Positions 32,471 through 44,606 of a DNA stretch of 64,000 bases are shown in pieces (the stretch's first letter is position 1; each line of letters opens with the position of its first letter). Made by a program: the position numbers and the translations under genes. The notes below the pieces were generated by a model. The model saw only the letters and a list, made by a program, of their open reading frames with translations, did not search any database and was not told where the DNA came from. This DNA comes from Agrocybe praecox (Eukaryota; Basidiomycota; Agaricomycetes; Agaricales; Agrocybaceae): positions 3,410,001-3,474,000 of the forward strand of contig OZ024841.1 of NCBI GenBank assembly GCA_964017145.1. Reading direction: 5' to 3'.

Positions 32471-35400
32471 TTGGTGAAGGACATGTCCCAATGGAATAAA
32501 TTTAATGTATTAGAAGATGAAAGCAATAAACTCAATCCTTCCTCTTCAGATTCTGATACAGAAACCATGTCCTCTGATTATTCTTCTTCCACTCCTGAAA
32601 AAATCTACATCCTGGGTCACAAGCCTAAAACCTCTACTCATTTGTCAGTCATTCTAAAGACAATGGATACAGGGAAAAGGCTTTCTGTAGATGCTTTGCT
32701 TGACTCTGGAGCTACTGGTCTGTTTCTGGACACTGGTTTTGTAAAATATCATAATCTCAACACCAGAAAACTCCCTAGAGCCATTCCTGTCTACAATGTA
32801 GATGGTACTCTCAACAAGAGTGGCTCCATTCATGAGGAAGTTGACTTGATTATGATATACAAGAACCATACAGAAAAGGCTACCTTTGCTGTTTGTGACT
32901 TGGGAGACAAAACTGCTATTATTGGACACACCTGGCTTTATCTACATAACCCAGATGTTGATTGGAAGTCAGGGGATGTTCAATTCACAAGATGTCCATC
33001 TGACTGCCACATGGAAGTTATAAGGGCCAGGAGGAAGAGACAGAGAATAGCTGCAATACAAAGAAGACAGCTTCCTCAGTTTGATGATGAAGGTGTAGAT
33101 CTTGTAGATCAGTCACCTGACTCTGACTCTGAGATTGACCCTGAGGATAGGATTTTTATTTCCTGTCTACATCCTCAAAGTCAGTCTATTAATGCTACTT
33201 CTACTGTGTCCCAAAAACTAGCAGAAGAATCTCACCAGAAAGCTGATTCCTCAAAGAAATCCTTTGAAGAAGTTGTCCCCAAGCACTATCATCAATTCAA
33301 AGGGGTATTCTCAAAGGAATCTTTTGACAGGCTACCAGATAGAAAGCCTTGGGATCATGCTATTGAGCTGAAGCCTAGTTCAGAGCCATATAGATCAAAG
33401 ATATATCCTCTTTCACCTAAGGAGCAGAAAGAGCTTGATGCCTTTCTAGAGGAAAATCTGAAATCTGGGAGAATTAGACCTTCCAAGTCACCTATGGCAT
33501 CTCCTGTTTTCTTTGTCAAGAAGAAGGATGGTTCTCTTAGACTAGTACAGGACTATAGGAAGCTGAATGAATGACTATCAAAAACTCCTACCCTCTACCT
33601 CTCATTTCTGACATTATCACCAAACTCAGTAAAGCTAAATACTTCACCAAGCTGGATGTCAGATGGGGATTTAACAATGTCAGAGTTAATGAAGGAGATG
33701 AATGGAAGGCAGCCTTCAGAACCAATAGAGGGCTGTTTGAACCATTGGTCATGTTTTTTGGCTTAACCAATAGTCCTGCCACCTTTCAAACTATGATGAA
33801 TGACATCTTCATAGAGCTCATTGATGGCAATGTTGTCATTGTCTATATGGATGACATATTGGTCTTCACTGAGACTCTGGAACATCATAGGGAAGTAGTC
33901 AAGAAGGTTCTGCAAATCCTAGAAGAGAACAAACTCTACCTCAAAGCAGAAAAATGTGAATTTGAAAAGGAAAAGATTGAATATCTTGGACTTATCATTT
34001 CACAAGGCAAGATTGAAATGGATCCTGTCAAGGTAGAGGGAGTCTCTAAATGGCCTGAACCTGAAAATGTCAAGGATGTTCAATCATTCTTGGGATTTGT
34101 TAACTTCTACAGAAGGTTCATAGAGGATTTTGCAGACATTGCCAAGCCACTGCATGAATTGACAAAGAAGGGAACAGTCTGGAGATGGGGACTTAGACAT
34201 CAGGAAGCCTTTGATCAGTTAAAGCTTAAGGTCACATCCTCTCCTGTTTTGGTTTTCCCTGATGATAATAAGCCATATAAAGTTGAAGCAGATAGCTCAG
34301 ATTATGCTACTGGGGCTGTCTTATCTCAGGAAGGATCAGATGGGAAATGGCATCCTGTTGCTTTTATGTCTAAGAGCTTCTCTGAAGTAGAAAGAAATTA
34401 TGAGATTCATGACAAGGAAATGCTGGCAATTATCAGGGCACTAGATGAATAGAGACATTATCTTGAAGGAACTCAACATACCTTTGAGATTTGGACAGAC
34501 CACAAAAATCTAGAGTACTTTATGACTGCCCAGAAGCTAAGCAGAAGGCAGGCCAGATGGTCTCTATTTTTGTCCAGATTTGACTTTTCTCTTCATCATA
34601 GACCTGGTAAAAAATCTCTAAAGCCAGATGCACTGTCAAGAAGATCAGATCATAAGAAGGGGGAGAATGATAATGAAAATGTAGTTCTTCTCAAACCTTC
34701 CTACTTCAAAATCCAAGCTCTCAAACAGGGGCACACCATTTTGTCTGGTCCTGAGACTGATCTTCTGAAGAAAATCAGAGAAGCAAAGGACATGGATGAA
34801 AAGGTTGTGAAGGCAGTACAGGAATTGAAGGGATCTTCAACCAAGAAGATAGAAGGACAGGAATGGGCAGAAGAGCAAGGACTTATTCTCTACAGAGGGA
34901 AAGTGTATGTTCCCAAGGACAAAGATCTTAGAAGGAAAATAGTGGAACTACATCATGATGCCTATATTGCTGGACATCCAGGAAAATGGAAGACAATAGA
35001 GCTTGTCTCTAGAAATTATTGGTGGCCAGGAATGTCTCACTACATTGCAGCCTACACTAGAAGCTGTGATAGATGTAACAGGACAAAGACATTTCCAGCT
35101 AAGCCTGTTGGCTTCCTGACTCCTACTGAAATTCCTTCTGATGTCTGGCAAACCATTACTGTGGACTTTATCACTGGATTACCTGACTGTCAAGGGTACA
35201 ATGCCATCATGATAGTTGTAGATAGGCTTAGCAAGATGATCCATATCATACCTACCACAGATGAGGTCACATCTGAAGGTACTGCTAAGCTCTACAGGGA
35301 CTATGTCTGGAAACTGCATGGTCTACCTATCAAAATCATCTGTGATAGAGGTCCCCAGTTTGTCTCCAAGTTCATGAAAGAGCTCAACTCCTTATTAGGT

Positions 35401-36342
35401 ATTCAGACTGCTTCATCTACAGCCTATCACCCTCAGACAGATGGTCAAACTGAGAGGGTAAATCAAGAAGTAGAACAATACCTCAGGCTCTTCATAAACC
35501 ATAGACAAGATGACTGGGTAGAATGGTTGTCCTTAGCTGAATTCTCCTACAACAACAGAGTTCAAGCATCCACTAGGCAAACACCCTTCATGCTCAATAA
35601 TGGTAGACATCCCAGAATGGGCACAGAACCCCTTAGAGACAGCAAGGTGGACACTGTAGATACCTTTGTGAAAAACATGGAAGAGGCCAGAAAAGAAGCA
35701 GAGTCTGCCCTCAAAAAGGCTGCTGATGACATGGCCAAATTCTATGATAGACACAGAGGTGCACCTACTAAGTATAAGGTTGGAGACATGGTTTGGCTAG
35801 ATGGCAAGGACTTGAAGACTGATAGGCCTTCCAAGAAATTGGAAGACAAAAGATATGGACCATACAAGATCACCAAAGTTGTTGGTCCAAATGCCTATGA
35901 ATTGAAATTGCCTGCTACCATGAAGATCCATCCTGTATTCAATGTGGTCAAGCTCATGCCCCATCATCCTGATCCAGTTGGTAGGAAGCCTCCTTCCAGA
36001 CCTCCACCAGTTATCAAAGGTGAAAACCCTGAATGGGAAGTTGAGTACATCAAAGACAGCAGATTATTCAGAAATAAGCTGCAGTACTTGGTGAAATGGA
36101 AAAACTACCCAAATGAAGAAAGTACTTGGGAACCTGCTGAAAATCTGAAGAGAGCAGCTAAATCAATTAAGGAATTCCATGCGAAACACCCAGCTGCTCC
36201 CAGAAAAATTTCTGCCTTAACTTTTGATAGACTCTCATTTTCTCCTCTAATTAATTTTACTGAACCTCCACCTCCTCTGAAACCCTCCAAACTCAGTCAT
36301 ATATGTGCACATTGTGGGAAATGTGCCTTAGAGAGGGGGTGA
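32471..36342 (+). pseudogene. Gypsy Pol, broken by a frameshift and a stop
   Basis: First part 32471-33574: aspartic protease (DALLDSGATGLF) and the start of RT (KSGRIRPSKSPM, VFFVKKKDGSLRLVQDYRKLNE). One base is missing at about 33570-33574, after which RT continues in another frame (33571 on) with YMDD as active site and RNase H (VEADSSDYATGAVL). A TAG at 34450-34452 replaces the Trp expected before RHYLEG. Open again to 36342: integrase HHCC (HHDAYIAGHPGKW ... CDRCNRTK), D-D-E (VDFITGLP, CDRGPQF, DGQTERVN), GPY/F module (RYGPYKI) and a chromodomain (YLVKWKNYPNEESTWEP) that in related elements binds methylated histone H3 and directs integration to heterochromatin. Confidence 0.92.
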
Positions 36343-36815
36343 TGTCAGGGTTTCCTCTATTTTCCCTTATTTTTCTATATTTATTTCGCATTTTTCCCTT
36401 TTGTAGATGTGTAGATATCTTATCTGTTTCATATCTTTGATTATCTCTTGATTATCATTTGATTAGATACTTATCACTTTGATTACTCATGAGCACAGCC
36501 TCATTCATTCTACATCATTCCACATCATTCTTTTACTTTCTTTATGATGTCATTGCCTTATTCATCATTCCTTTCTATGATGTCATAGAGGAATATTCTA
36601 GAATAGCTGTAGGGTATATATACTGGACATGTAGGTAGCTGTAGCCCCAGCTTCAATCTCTTAGGATATCCACTATCATTGGTGTGATCTCTTAGAACCA
36701 TTGAGTGTCTCTCTCTCTCTTCATCTCTCTCTCTCTCTCTCTCTCTCTTTTTCTCTCCCTCTTGCTTTGTCTTTGTTGGTGGCCTTGTCACACTGATCTT
36801 AGTGTTGCCCTGACA
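36343..36815 (+). repeat. Gypsy 3' LTR
   Basis: 473 bp, TGTCAGGG...CCCTGACA, with a longer CT microsatellite than the 5' copy. Its outer edge cuts KDZ gene D (outer copy) after the codons for W-S-L. Confidence 0.93.
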
Positions 36816-39800
36816 GCAATGACCATTGACAGAGTGAAGAGGTGTTGACTTTAGCGCCAATTCCACAATAAAAAAGACCCGCAACAACGCTAAAAAGTCC
36901 ATTGAGTCCTGGTACACATAGAGAGTCCCAATCACCATGCAAAGAGTGATATAAAATGGATCCGTCCTCATCCAGCCTCCAGTCGGGTTGTAAGACGCTC
37001 CGCCATTTCAGCATCTGGTCGACATAAGCAGAGGATGTGATAATGTTCGAGGGTGGGCGCCACGCTGAAGCCCGAGTGCACTGTATCCAGTCACGAATGC
37101 TACTTGGTCGGTGGGTGGTTTTAAGTTTCCAAAGACCCTTGTAATCGTAAGCGTGTTTGAAATCCATCCAAACCTCGAGTAAATGTTGCCATTGAGGTCC
37201 CAGACCCTCAGGTGCTTGCATCATTTCAAGCCCTTTCTTGAACTGAGGATTGGCGTTGGGATCAGCCTCCAAGATAGGCAATGAATTCCCTACAAGTGTG
37301 CTCGACGATGATGTCGTTGAGGTGCTCGAAGAACCGGAAACAGTTCTGGCAACAGTAGACGCGTGCAAACGGTGACGTTTGAGTGGAAGTGAAATTGACT
37401 CGTGCCCATCATCGTCTTTTCCTCTCTTTTTGCGGTTGCTCGTTTGGTTGTCACTCAATATCCTCCAAATTTGTTCAGCCTCTGAGGGGGCAGACGATAC
37501 TTGAGAACAAGTAATCAGGCGTTCAGCAGGTGGTGGTGAAGAAATGGACCGCGAAAGCAACGACACTGGAGGAGAGAGCTGAGCGGAGATAGAAGGGCTC
37601 AGAGAGGGCGCACAGGCAAGGGAGGGAATGTGAAACGGAACAGGAAATGGCATAGAAGACAACATAGACGAGAGACAACGGGAGACGATGCATGAGAGGG
37701 AATGCAAGAGGGCAAATGCAAGCGCATTGCTGTTGAAGTGGAGTCCTGTACAGCAGGCGGCGCAGACGATGGTGTAGGGGAAAGTGATGATGCTTGGGTT
37801 GGAACTGGTAATGTAGGACCGGGTAGTACTGCAGGTGCAGGTGATGGTGCAGGTGCAGGTGCAGTTGAAGTCGAAGTTGCTGCTGTAGATGAAGGAGGTG
37901 CTTGTGGCAAAGGAGCCCCCGAGTCCGACTGCTCGATAGCGTCAATAGTAGCACCAACACCCTCGATTTCTTCGAGATCCAACAAATGGAATCCATCGTT
38001 AGCATTTAGAGCACGGGACTGACACTCTTGTGGAGCTAGAGATAAAGAATATTGGAGTGACTATCGAAGAAAAAAGAGAAAGAAGAACGTACAGAAGCAC
38101 TTCCTCAAATATTCCCCATATATTGGTGCGATAATTCTCTTGTATCGCACGCACTCTGCCCAGCCGAAATTCATCCTAACATCACCTGTAGTTGTGCCGG
38201 AATGAATACTAGATAACATATGACTCAATAAGCAACGTCAAGGAGATTAATAAAAGTAACTATAACATACCTGACGATGTTTAGACGACCTCCATCTGCT
38301 GGTTCAGGTCCTCCTGTGAGAAGAGTCGCCTGCCATCTCGTGGCTTCACATAATAAATCAAGAATAGGCTGTACAAATTGTACAAGCCCTTGGATACACC
38401 TATGAGAGAATATATTGTAAGTCATCCAGTTAGAGAAGAAACAATAACGACAAACCTTTGTCTTTCAAGGGGCATCGTCGGAATCGGAGCCTTCATTTCC
38501 TTATCCCACTTCGTGACTGCGGCTGCCACCTGTAGCAGTCAGTTGACGTCTTCATATATGGTAGCTGCCAAACTATAAGCATGCATCCAGAATGGAATCT
38601 AGCCAGCCTGGCAGTTGCCAGTCTGATGTCCTGTAGATGGCTGTTAGCATGTGATAGTCATGTGATTTGGTGCACAGCCACCAAAAATCAAAGTTGTAGA
38701 GAAAAATTCAAAAGCTATGCTAAATATTTTTTATTACATAATCATCAACGGTTTAGCCATAAAACGCAAAATATCCGCGGAAAGCCGGATACAAATCAAA
38801 ATAAAAGATTAAAATATTCATAGCATGCTAAATATAAAATTTAAAATCATAAAAAAATGTGTACTATACCATTTTAGGCTTAAACTAACCAAATATGTAA
38901 AGTGTTCTAAAAATAGAACCGAGTTAAAAAAAGATCTGTTCTAAAAATAGATTTGATCTTATTTCGTCATGTCTTAGTTGCCATCATTATGTGTTGATGG
39001 GCCTTTATGCAAAAACCTCAAAGTCCAAAGTTCATTTGCCTTATTAAGGTATTTGGTTGTGACATCACTCAAGTTTTAAGTTGTTTGGTGTTTGGGTATG
39101 TTGGTGGCTGATCATTACTAATTTATTATTTGTTCGTATTTGAGGCCATAAAATTGTGGCTGTGAACCCTGAATGTGTAAATAGAGGCAAGCAAAAAGTC
39201 ATGCTTTTGATTTTGATGCAATCAGTAACAACCAGTCACAGCACATGACCAGTCAAGCGCATAGGCAGTGAAACATATAGGTCTGGCAACTGCCAGCCCA
39301 GGTAGGTACCGTTCTGGATGCATGCTCATAGTTTGGCAACCACCAATATATCATATAAAAATATGACTGCAGTGGCTGCAGCTGCATGCTCTTCGTTTGC
39401 CTGAAGATCCCAACTGTCCTGTTCCACGAGAGAAAGTTTTTTGAACATGTCCCTGGCAATCTTTTCTTGACGAACCGCAAACGCATGATGAGGCAATTTT
39501 TCCAGGGTGACCTGCCTCTTCAGCTCATCTTCGATTTCATTTCGATGTGTAACACGCCAAAGGTTGACTGGGGCCCTACGACGTGGACGAGATAATTGCT
39601 GGCCAGTGAGTTTGGAGATCAATATTCGAAAAGGATTATGGGCGCCAGACTCTTTGGGATCGAGGTCGTGATCTTTCATGTATAGGTAAGCCATCCATCG
39701 TTTGATTTGCTGTAGGAGCGAACAGTTGACGTCATAATTTGAGTGACAGTCACAACAAAACATACCGCTTTCCGGAATTCGACACGTCTCTTTCGCTCAT

Positions 39801-40079
39801 AACGCTTAGCGAGCTCGTCCTCGAAATCCTCTGGTCTCATCATTTCTTCGTTTAAAGGCTGCATTTCAACTTCTGGTGCATCGTCATCCACAGCGGTCAA
39901 GAATTCCTGTGAAGGTTCTTCGTCGTGTGGCAACTCTATCGGATATCGTTTGAAGTACCGGCGCTGAATTATGGCTAGGGCATCAGCAGCGTAACCACCG
40001 AGAACCCCTGCTGCATAGGCCTCTTCTCTCCGAGGAGAAACTCTTTTCGAGAACCAGCGAAAGAGCCAGGGTTAACCAT
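36816..40079 (-). pseudogene. KDZ cargo gene D, outer copy, heavily damaged
   Basis: Homologue of the gene at 58408-61127. Recognisable: start MVNPGSF at 40079, acidic N-terminus, exon KRWMAYLYMKDHDLDPKESG, the HMG-box-like stretch PVNLWRVTHRNEIEDELKRQ, PILDLLCEATRWQATLLTGG, a Pro/Ala/Ser-rich middle, a basic KKRGKDDDG and LKRHR region, and C-terminal FKKGLEMMQAPEGLG ... WRLDEDGS ... GLFYCGIGAK. Damage: one base lost near 40025 (frame lost after about 17 codons), an 852-bp MITE in the second coding exon (38527-39378), a frameshift between about 37600 and 37740, and loss of the last residues to the Gypsy LTR at 36816. Introns match the inner copy in position (for example GTATG...CTACAG at about 39765-39705). 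Confidence 0.82.
38527..39378. mobile_element. KDZ-type MITE 1 (in gene D exon)
   Basis: 852 bp with ends CACCTGTAGCAG and, inward from the right, CAGCCACTGCAG, flanked by the 7-bp duplication CGGCTGC (38520-38526) / CAGCTGC (39379-39385; one mismatch). The ends match those of MITE 2 and of the inner KDZ element, and the AT-rich interior matches MITE 2 in inverse orientation (for example TGCTAAATATTTTT...CATCAACGG at 38717-38752). No coding capacity; it must be moved by a KDZ transposase in trans. Confidence 0.85.
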
Positions 40080-40580
40080 ACTATGGTGTACGAGGTGAGT
40101 GATTATTCGGTATCAACGACAACAACGGCTTACATGAACAAGGATCCTCTATGTAGAAGTTATCGAGCAAAAGAAAGGCGTGTCAATCAATTCAATAGTA
40201 CGTCGCATACATTTTGTTTGCACCCTTGAGGGACTAATCTTGAGTTCGCTTATCTAGATCTCAAATTTTGTCACCCAACCAAAAATGAGGCCTTTTCTTT
40301 CTCAAACCATCGACTCATACAATTTAAACCGCCTCAGGGTTCTTTGACCATAATATTCCCATCCATTCTATACCTCATAAGGATAGCAAAGGGCCCATGG
40401 ATCATGAGTTCTCCGTTTTATTTCACTTAAACAAAACCATATAAAAACAGTACAACCAGACCCTCGAAATTATCAGCTACGCTACGATGCAAATCCCAGT
40501 TCAACTCAACTCTCAACCATCCTCTACTGCACCACCCACCCATCATGCCCCTGCCACCGCTGGGGGCCAATCTCAGGCCA

Positions 40581-41525
40581 CAGCCAGTGCAGCTATAATT
40601 CTATATCAAATGTAGGCAGTTTGCTAACCCACGTGATACATCCAGGTAGGCAATTTGCTACCTGCCTTTTTTGGAAAGACCTTTGGCTGGCAGGCCTATT
40701 GTGACTATTTGTGACTATAGTCATGTGTCTGATATTGATGGCATCAAAATCAATGCGCATGACTTTTTGCTTGCCTCTATTTACATGTTTAGGCTCCACT
40801 CATATGTTTATATGGCCTCAAATACAAACAAATAAAAAATAATGATGTCAGCAGGCAGGGGCAGGCCTGATACAAAACAAACAAATCCCTTGAGTGACAT
40901 CACATCCAAACAACCCAATAAGGCAAGAGGACTTTGGACTTTGAGATTTTGTGATAAAGGCCTTTCATGCATGATAGATGGGACTAAGACATGACCAAAT
41001 AAGATCAAATCTATTTTTAGAACGGATCTATTTTTAATTCTATTTTCTATTTTTGGAAAATTTATGTATTGAGTATGTAATGCATGTATTTATAGCCCGA
41101 AGCTATTTTTAGAACACTTTGCTTAATTAGGTAGGTCAAGCCTAATATAGTATAGTACACATTTTTTAATGATTTTAGGTTTTTTTTTTCAGCTCACTAT
41201 GAATATTTTAATCTTTTATTTTGATTTATACACAAGGTTCAAAAAGTATTTTGCGTTTTGTGATTGATCCGTTGATGGTTATGTAATGAAAAATATTTAG
41301 CATGATCCCTGAATTTTTCTCTACGCAACCATATAATTTTAGTTTTGGTGGCTGTGCACAAGTCACATGCCTTATATCACATGACTTCAGCCTACCGTCA
41401 CCTATAGTCACTCTTATAGGTGTTAGGACATCCCAAAGCGGAAGGTAGCAAAGTGGCCTCCAGGATGTATCACTAGGTTTAGGCAGTTTGCTACATTTGA
41501 TATATAAAGGTAGCTGCTACAGGTG
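40581..41525. mobile_element. KDZ-type MITE 2 (in viroplasmin-like gene exon 1)
   Basis: 945 bp, ends CAGCCAGTGCAGCT and, inward from the right, CACCTGTAGCAGCT, flanked by a perfect 7-bp duplication CAGGCCA (40574-40580 and 41526-41532). About the first 110 bp at each end (including GCAGTTTGCTAACC / TGATACATCC) match the outer ends of the inner KDZ element's terminal repeats, but the GC-rich inner part of those repeats is absent. Interior AT-rich, homologous to MITE 1. No coding capacity. Confidence 0.9.
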
Positions 41526-42126
41526 CAGGCCACTGTTACTCAACTCAACGAAGGCATGATGGCAAATAATGTTGAACAAGGTATGTCTTAAATCTTTATC
41601 ATCTCATTATGTTTCTCAATCTTCCCATTCAAGGACCTGCACCACCAAATGTCGCAGTCGGTCGTAAGTTTTTTTATTTCTTATTTCAGATGTTAGCTGA
41701 CCTATGTTGACAGATCGCGATTTCGCTGGTCAGCGTGTCAGTCTCTACCATTCTAATCATTCGGCAATCCAAGCTCCAAGTCCTGCAAATCTCATACAAC
41801 CTCCTGTTTCTCCCTTCGGACCGAGCTACTACGTCGTTACATCCGGTCAAGAGGTGGGGATATTCGAAGCTTGGTAAGCTCTTTTTTTTAAATTTCTCGT
41901 TGCACGATCTCATTGGTCAAACGTATTGAATAGGACTATTGCCCATCTTCCATTGGCAAATTTCAGGCACATCACCTATTCAAGCTTCTTCACTTGGCCT
42001 GAAGCGCTAACATATTACACTCGAGAGTTCAATTCCGGCAATATTATAATTGAACAACTAGTTTTCTCTGAACCACGTCAATCAGCACAAGGACCCCAAG
42101 TCACTCTTACCCCTCCAGTAGCGCTG

Positions 42127-42354
42127 GGGAACTCTCTTTCTTCTACCCATACCTTGGCTCACATAGTTTTGCCAGGCGTTGCTGCTGCTTCAGGGTCTGT
42201 AATGGCAGCACCATCCAGCAATGCAAACCCAGTAGCTCCGGGGAACTCTCTTTCTTCTACCCATACCTTGGCTCACACAGTTTCGCCAGGCGTCACTGCT
42301 GCTTCAGGGTCTGTAACAGCAGCACCACTCAGTAATGTCAATTCTTCTGGATCT
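42127..42354 (+). repeat. Tandem 114-bp (38-codon) duplication
   Basis: Two in-frame copies starting GGGAACTCTCTTTCTTC at 42127 and 42241, encoding the GNSLSSTHTLAH unit of the viroplasmin-like protein. Not present in the inner copy of the gene. Confidence 0.85.
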
Positions 42355-43443
42355 GAAGAAGACCCCATTTACGTTTCTTCTACCGCCCCCACCCCTGCAC
42401 GCCTTGGAACGTCGGGGATGCCTATTCCCATCATGTCAAGAGGTAACACACCCATTGTGTGCCATAGGCATAGGCCGCAATCTTTGCATACCGCAAACGT
42501 TCTAGCCAGTCGAGGTTCCAGGAATTCCCCACCCTCTCTTGAGAATAACTTTGCCCCTGACACCAGCAGCTCAACTACTCAAAGACAGAACCCACATGTT
42601 GTTGTTGTTGATGAATCAGACGATGAACGTCTTGATTTTCTTCCATCATACCGTGATGCTATACCCCCATCGGCTCTTACTCGTCCGCATTTGCCACCTT
42701 CCTCTCCTCTTGGTCGTGCTACTGCCCGCAGCATTCGGGGCACACGTAATGGGATTGTACCTTCTTTTCGTGTATCCAATACTAATTCAACTTCCAATGC
42801 CAGTTCAGGGGTTGTCGGTACTTCACGTAGACCACCGGCAGTAGCAGAAGAAGAATCTATTGCTAGCTCAGGGCTCTCTGTGAATCCGAGCAGAATACTA
42901 GCAGCAGTTGATGCTGCCATGCCCAGCACCCAAAATTTGGTGCCCCCAACATCATCCACTCTTCCCTCGCTTCCATCATCTCCGTTCACCTCCAGCACCC
43001 CACTGCCACGTCCTTTTCCCTTCAACCCACATACACCCATCACTCCTGTGCGAGAATCTCATCACTTTTTGCCCCTTTTCCCTGATAGCTCACCTGATTC
43101 AACAATGGAAGAAATTGATTGGCAACTCCGCTTGGAAGCAAGCTACCGACGATTTCTGGTAATTCAGGCTTGTTTCAATAAGGACAAGGAAAGTTCTATG
43201 GACATCGACTCAGACCTAATTAGCCCAACCCCCTCTCCTTCCACTAGTCAAATTGCCGAATTGTCCACTAGGATTTCCTTCAATCCAACCCCCAAATTTC
43301 GAAGCATTGAAGAGGAAGGATCTGACAGTTCGGAATCTAATTTTAGCAACATTGTTGACTTCACCGAAGAAGAATATAATCAAGTTTACGACGCGCTTCA
43401 AGATCCTGACCCCAACAACAAGGGCAAAGGCCGACAGCTCTAG

Positions 43444-44606
43444 TATGTTTTTTTAACTTGTGTTCAAATTTCGGTGCTCTTTTATGTTTTATATTTGACA
43501 TGTTTATATTTCGTACCTTTTTTTACCTATTCAATATGTCTCTGCTTTTCATGTCCATATTACATACCCTACATAATTCCTAGTATTTACAATCATGTCT
43601 ATATCATCCCCTACATTATCCCCATCCTTAACATTCTAATGTTGTCGAACCTATTTTCTTTTATCTTTACCTTAGGCTACCCACGAACTTTCATTAATAG
43701 CTTAGTAATCGATCCTTGTATACGATAGAGCCAATAAACTTGTTACTGGCCAACAGCTTCGGGTTCGTTGAGTGTAAAGATGCGAGAAGGCATTCTTTTT
43801 GCACTGTCGTATTGTGCCCGTTGTGTGCGTTGACGAGGTTCCTAGGTTCTTCATTGGTTATCCTGACTAAGGAATAAATTCCTGTACCCTCCCAAGTGAT
43901 CAAGCTTACAATGAATGTTTAGTGACTCGTAGAACAAAGGTAGAGGTCGCAACGCCTGGTAATAGGTATATCATAGACTTGTAATGAATCAACTATTTTG
44001 GAATACCCTGATTTTCCGGTGGTGTTTTCGATAAGATTTCGTCTCAAAAGTTCATTACTGAAGCCAACCAACTTTGATAGTATAGGCACTGATATGTCTC
44101 GCTCAAATACAAGAATTTCGTGATAACGTATAGTACACTTCGTTAGGTACCCGTCCTTACAAAAATCGTAGTAGGTATTGAGTAGATATGTCTTACTCAA
44201 ATACGAAAATCTCGTGATAACATATATGTTTTGTTTTGGCTCAAGAGTTAGGTACTCGTCCTTAAGAGAAATCATAGTAGATTCCGATGAATACAGATAG
44301 CTAGTAATGACTTGACTTTGTAATTAATTAGAAAGTCATTCATACAGGCTTTTCTAAAAGATTCTACAGTACACGAAACTCAGCTGCATACTCAAATCTC
44401 AAGATTAACAACGATGTTCAATCAGATCTCAGATGCATACCCTTGATATTTGACCCTCAAGTATTTGCTCAGATATATATCCTAGGTGTTGCCAAAACGA
44501 TTCATGGGGTATTAAACACTAGTAAAGTACAAGAAGATACATACGGCCAAAAAAAAAAACGACATAAACTAATGTAAAAACCCCTGACTATATGCACTGC
44601 TCGGTC
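43444..44606. other. Convergent 3' intergenic of outer element, nothing coding
   Basis: AT-rich spacer between the 3' ends of the viroplasmin-like gene and the TET/JBP relic. Contains a degenerate tandem duplication at 44092-44282 (period about 104 bp; GATATGTCTYRCTCAAATAC ... GTCCTTA). No gene or terminal repeat seen. Confidence 0.6.

Larger units (their letters stand above)
30371..36815 (+). mobile_element. Chromodomain Gypsy (chromovirus) LTR retrotransposon
   Basis: 6445 bp: 5' LTR, about 510-bp leader, gag, pol with PR-RT-RH-IN-chromodomain, purine-rich tract (GAGAGGGGGTGA, about 36331-36342), 3' LTR. The order RT-RH-IN and the C-terminal chromodomain define a chromovirus of the Ty3/Gypsy group. 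Pol contains one frameshift and one in-frame stop, so it is non-autonomous. The two flanks belong to unrelated sequences (repeat A at left, KDZ gene D at right) and no convincing target duplication is seen. Confidence 0.92.
40487..43443 (+). pseudogene. KDZ cargo: viroplasmin-like domain protein, outer copy, exon 1 split by MITE
   Basis: Exons 40487-40580 + 41533-41580 (one exon before MITE 2 inserted), 41634-41663, 41714-41873, 41934-43443; skipping the MITE and one duplication gives 613 codons in frame. The RNase H1 N-terminal/viroplasmin-like domain spans the third intron: SYYVVTSGQEVGIFEAW, then ITYSSFFTWPEALTYY. In known proteins this small domain binds RNA/DNA hybrids or double-stranded RNA. 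The rest is Ser/Pro/Thr-rich and disordered-looking with conserved islands shared with the inner copy (VVVDESDDERLDFLPSY; SYRRFLVIQACFN; TEEEYNQVYDAL near the C-terminus). All exons after the MITE are open, so a shorter protein could start at the ATG at 41556. Confidence 0.78.
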
